Below, piece after piece: positions 7,508 to 9,362 of a DNA stretch of 9,362 bases; the first letter of the stretch is position 1, and each line of letters opens with the position of its first letter. The notes under the pieces were generated by a model. The model had not been told where the DNA came from, did not search any database, and worked only from the letters and a program-made list of their open reading frames with translations. The translations under genes and the position numbers were made by a program. Origin of the DNA: Clostridia bacterium (GTDB taxonomy: Bacteria > Bacillota > Clostridia > UMGS1810); NCBI GenBank assembly GCA_016293435.1, contig JAEDEG010000104.1, forward strand, positions 1-9,362, in the 5' to 3' direction.

Positions 7508-8691
7508 TGGATATCAAACTTGACTATTCAGATGTAAAATTCAAAGGCAACGGCAAATTGAAGTTGCTTATTATCGTCGGCACACGCCCGGAGATTATCC
7601 GTCTTGCGGCGGTCATTAACAAGTGCCGTCAGTATTTCGATACTATTCTCGCTCACACGGGACAGAATTACGATTATAATTTAAACGGTGTGTTTTTCAA
7701 GGATTTGAAGCTCGCTGATCCCGAAGTATACATGGACGCGGTGGGCGACGACCTTGGCGCAACTGTCGGCAACATCATCAACTGCTCCTACAAGCTGATG
7801 AATCAGATAAAACCCGATGCACTGCTTATTTTAGGTGACACAAATTCTTGCCTGTCTGCCATCGCCGCAAAGCGTTTGCACATTCCGATTTTCCATATGG
7901 AAGCCGGAAACCGTTGCAAGGACGAGTGCCTGCCGGAAGAAACGAATCGCCGTATTGTTGATATCATTTCAGATGTCAACCTCGCCTATTCCGAGCACGC
8001 AAGACGCTATCTTGCAGAGTGCGGACTGCCAAAAGAGAGAACCTATGTTACAGGCTCGCCTATGGCAGAAGTTTTGCATCAAAATCTTGCGGAAATCGAA
8101 GCGAGCGATGTGCTTGACCGGCTTGGACTTGAGCCAAGGAAGTACATTCTTTTGTCTGCTCACAGAGAGGAAAACATTGATACCGAAAAGAATTTTACAA
8201 GTCTTTTTACGGCAATCAATAAGCTGGCAGAAAAGTACGATATGCCCATTCTCTATTCTTGCCACCCTCGTTCCAGAAAGCGACTTGAAGCAACAGGCTT
8301 CAAGCTTGATGAGCGTGTACGTATGAACCAGCCTCTCGGATTCCACGACTACAACAAGCTGCAAATGAACGCATATGCAGTTGTATCGGACAGTGGCACG
8401 CTTCCCGAAGAAAGCAGCTTTTTCACAAGCGTTGGACATCCTTTCCCTGCAGTATGTATTCGTACTTCTACCGAGCGCCCCGAAGCTCTTGACAAGGGTT
8501 GTTTTATTCTTGCAGGTATTGACGATAACAGCCTTTTGCAGGCGGTGACAACTGCCGTGGATATGTGCGATAACGGCGACAACGGAATCCCCGTTCCGAC
8601 TTACGTTGAGGAAAATGTCAGCACTAAGGTTGTGAAGATTATTCAGAGCTATACCGGTGTTGTTAATAAGATGGTTTGGCGAAAATTCTGA
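7507..8691 (+). CDS. capG: UDP-sugar 2-epimerase, CapG type (WecB fold)
   Basis: CapG inverts C2 of UDP-N-acetyl-L-talosamine to give UDP-N-acetyl-L-fucosamine, the activated donor. The 394 residues follow the non-hydrolysing UDP-GlcNAc 2-epimerase pattern: VGTRPEIIR (24-32), GDTNS (110-114), HMEAGNR (130-136), LPEETNRR (142-149), SAHREEN (217-223) and SDSGTLPEES (294-303). D111, E132, E144 or E145, and H219 correspond to the catalytic residues known in E. coli WecB. The HMEAGNR and PEETNRR variants, in place of the HVEAGLR and PEEINR common in WecB, fit the CapG/WbjD branch. The start shares one base with the capF stop (TAATG), after GAGGTGG at 7493-7499. WecB-type ManNAc synthesis is a less likely role, given the preceding genes. 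Confidence 0.93.
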   Translation: MDIKLDYSDVKFKGNGKLKLLIIVGTRPEIIRLAAVINKCRQYFDTILAHTGQNYDYNLNGVFFKDLKLADPEVYMDAVGDDLGATVGNIINCSYKLMNQIKPDALLILGDTNSCLSAIAAKRLHIPIFHMEAGNRCKDECLPEETNRRIVDIISDVNLAYSEHARRYLAECGLPKERTYVTGSPMAEVLHQNLAEIEASDVLDRLGLEPRKYILLSAHREENIDTEKNFTSLFTAINKLAEKYDMPILYSCHPRSRKRLEATGFKLDERVRMNQPLGFHDYNKLQMNAYAVVSDSGTLPEESSFFTSVGHPFPAVCIRTSTERPEALDKGCFILAGIDDNSLLQAVTTAVDMCDNGDNGIPVPTYVEENVSTKVVKIIQSYTGVVNKMVWRKF

Positions 8692-8702
8692 TTTGATTAT
8701 TG

Positions 8703-8708
8703 AAAGGG
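8703..8708 (+). promoter_or_regulatory. Ribosome binding site in the capG-nucleotidyltransferase gap
   Basis: AAAGGG lies 8 bases before the ATG at 8717 and fixes that start. The gap from 8692 to 8716 is the only intergenic stretch above 6 bases in the window. No promoter or terminator is recognisable in it. Confidence 0.65.
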
Positions 8709-8716
8709 CAGAAAAC

Positions 8717-9362
8717 ATGGAAGTTAAAGCGATAGAGGACATATTTATCAAAATACTCCGTTCGGAACTAACCGAAACGGAGTTAGATGATTCTGTCAAA
8801 GAACAACTTACTCCAGATGTTGTCTCTGTCCTTTATTCGTTGGCTGATCGTCATGATTTGGCTTATGTTGCTTTATCTTCTCTGCATAAATGTGGATTAA
8901 AAAATGATGATGCGGTTTATTCTAAATTAAACCAAAAAGCAATTATGTCGGTTTACAGAAATGAGCAAATAAAATATGCGTTTGCTCAGATATGTGATAC
9001 TTTCGACCAATCATCCATACCGTATATTCCGCTGAAGGGCTCGGTTATTCGCCCATTCTATCCGCAAGACAGTATGCGAACAAGCTGTGATATAGATATC
9101 CTCGTTAAGGAGGAAAATCTTGAAGAGACGATTGACACCTTGGTTCGGAAAGGGTTCAAGCGCGGCGATAAAAATTATCATGACGTATCTCTGTTTTCGG
9201 AAGCCGGTGTCCATTTAGAATTGCACTTTAATATTCAAGAGAATATTGACAAATTGGATGCCGTGCTAAAGGATGCGTGGCATTATGCCAATCTAACAGA
9301 TGGCAGTCGATATAAATTTACAGATGAATTTTTTGTCTTTCATATGTTCGCTCATATGTCCT
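8717..9362 (+). CDS. NTP_transf_5-like nucleotidyltransferase, 5' part (runs off the window)
   Basis: The frame stays open from the ATG to the last base, giving 215 residues of a longer protein; family members are often 350-400. The core resembles the uncharacterised nucleotidyltransferase family PF14907: IPYIPLKGSVIR (101-112), then R121 and CDIDILV (124-130), in which D125-x-D127 would bind the metal and nucleotide. VHLELH (165-170) may supply the third acidic residue as E168. Such proteins have the MNT/pol-beta fold, but no substrate is established; they occur in capsule loci and also in peptide-modification loci. The N-terminal 90 residues are mostly helical in character, with no signal peptide. 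Position directly after capG suggests co-transcription with the polysaccharide genes. Base composition is closer to the left-hand genes than to capEFG. A sugar- or polymer-modifying nucleotidyl transfer is possible, but unproven. Confidence 0.78.
   Translation, partial: MEVKAIEDIFIKILRSELTETELDDSVKEQLTPDVVSVLYSLADRHDLAYVALSSLHKCGLKNDDAVYSKLNQKAIMSVYRNEQIKYAFAQICDTFDQSSIPYIPLKGSVIRPFYPQDSMRTSCDIDILVKEENLEETIDTLVRKGFKRGDKNYHDVSLFSEAGVHLELHFNIQENIDKLDAVLKDAWHYANLTDGSRYKFTDEFFVFHMFAHMS
8755..8783 (+). repeat. Imperfect inverted repeat (strong hairpin) early in the nucleotidyltransferase gene
   Basis: ACTCCGTTCGG (8755-8765) pairs with CCGAAACGGAGT (8772-8783) through 11 base pairs with one bulged A and a 6-base loop (AACTAA). 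It begins 38 bases after the start codon and 63 bases after the capG stop. No T-run follows on the + strand, so it is not a standard terminator. On the - strand a short ATTTTGATAAA follows, too weak to call. It could slow ribosomes or polymerase, stabilise the upstream mRNA end, or be coincidental. Confidence 0.4.

Noticed and set aside
8692..8716. Possible terminator or promoter in the gap after capG
   Set aside because: Only a ribosome binding site is visible; there is no hairpin with a T-run and no -35/-10 pair.
7969..8799. 276-codon open frame on the - strand opposite capG and the following gene
   Set aside because: It lies antisense to a gene with clear catalytic motifs, spans the capG stop, has no recognisable domain, and is explained by codon bias of the GC-richer coding strand.

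Overview
The window is the interior of a cell-surface polysaccharide (capsule or exopolysaccharide) biosynthesis locus. It holds nine genes, all on the + strand, with almost no non-coding DNA (the longest gap is 25 bases). Purine-rich Gram-positive-type ribosome binding sites, a low-to-moderate GC content and the family content (FrhB-like iron-sulfur protein next to a pyruvyltransferase, plus a CapE/F/G set) suggest an anaerobic Firmicute of the class Clostridia. This is an inference; the window has no rRNA or other marker gene. Both ends are cut inside genes.

Left part (1-5262, AT-rich): the 3' part of a Wzx-type flippase that moves lipid-linked repeat units across the membrane; a GT4/GT-B-like glycosyltransferase; a GT-A-fold glycosyltransferase with an EDD motif; a polysaccharide pyruvyltransferase; and a two-[4Fe-4S] FrhB/FdhB-type oxidoreductase of unknown role. 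The last four genes overlap one another or the preceding gene at their start/stop junctions, so they look translationally coupled.

Middle part (5269-8691, visibly GC-richer): capE, capF and capG, a full enzyme set for turning UDP-GlcNAc into UDP-N-acetyl-L-fucosamine. CapE does 4,6-dehydration with 5-epimerisation, CapF does 3-epimerisation and 4-reduction, and CapG does 2-epimerisation. The key motifs of all three enzymes are present.

Right end (8717-9362, composition falls again): the first 215 residues of a NTP_transf_5-like nucleotidyltransferase, a family of unknown function, cut by the window edge. Its beginning carries a strong imperfect hairpin.

Taken together, the operon would make a repeat unit that contains L-FucNAc and probably a pyruvate ketal, built by at least two glycosyltransferases and exported by Wzx. 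No initiating phosphoglycosyltransferase, Wzy polymerase or chain-length regulator lies in the window; these are presumably in the flanks. No tRNA, rRNA, CRISPR array, insertion sequence or convincing rho-independent terminator was seen. The least explained parts are the FrhB-like protein paired with the pyruvyltransferase and the terminal nucleotidyltransferase.
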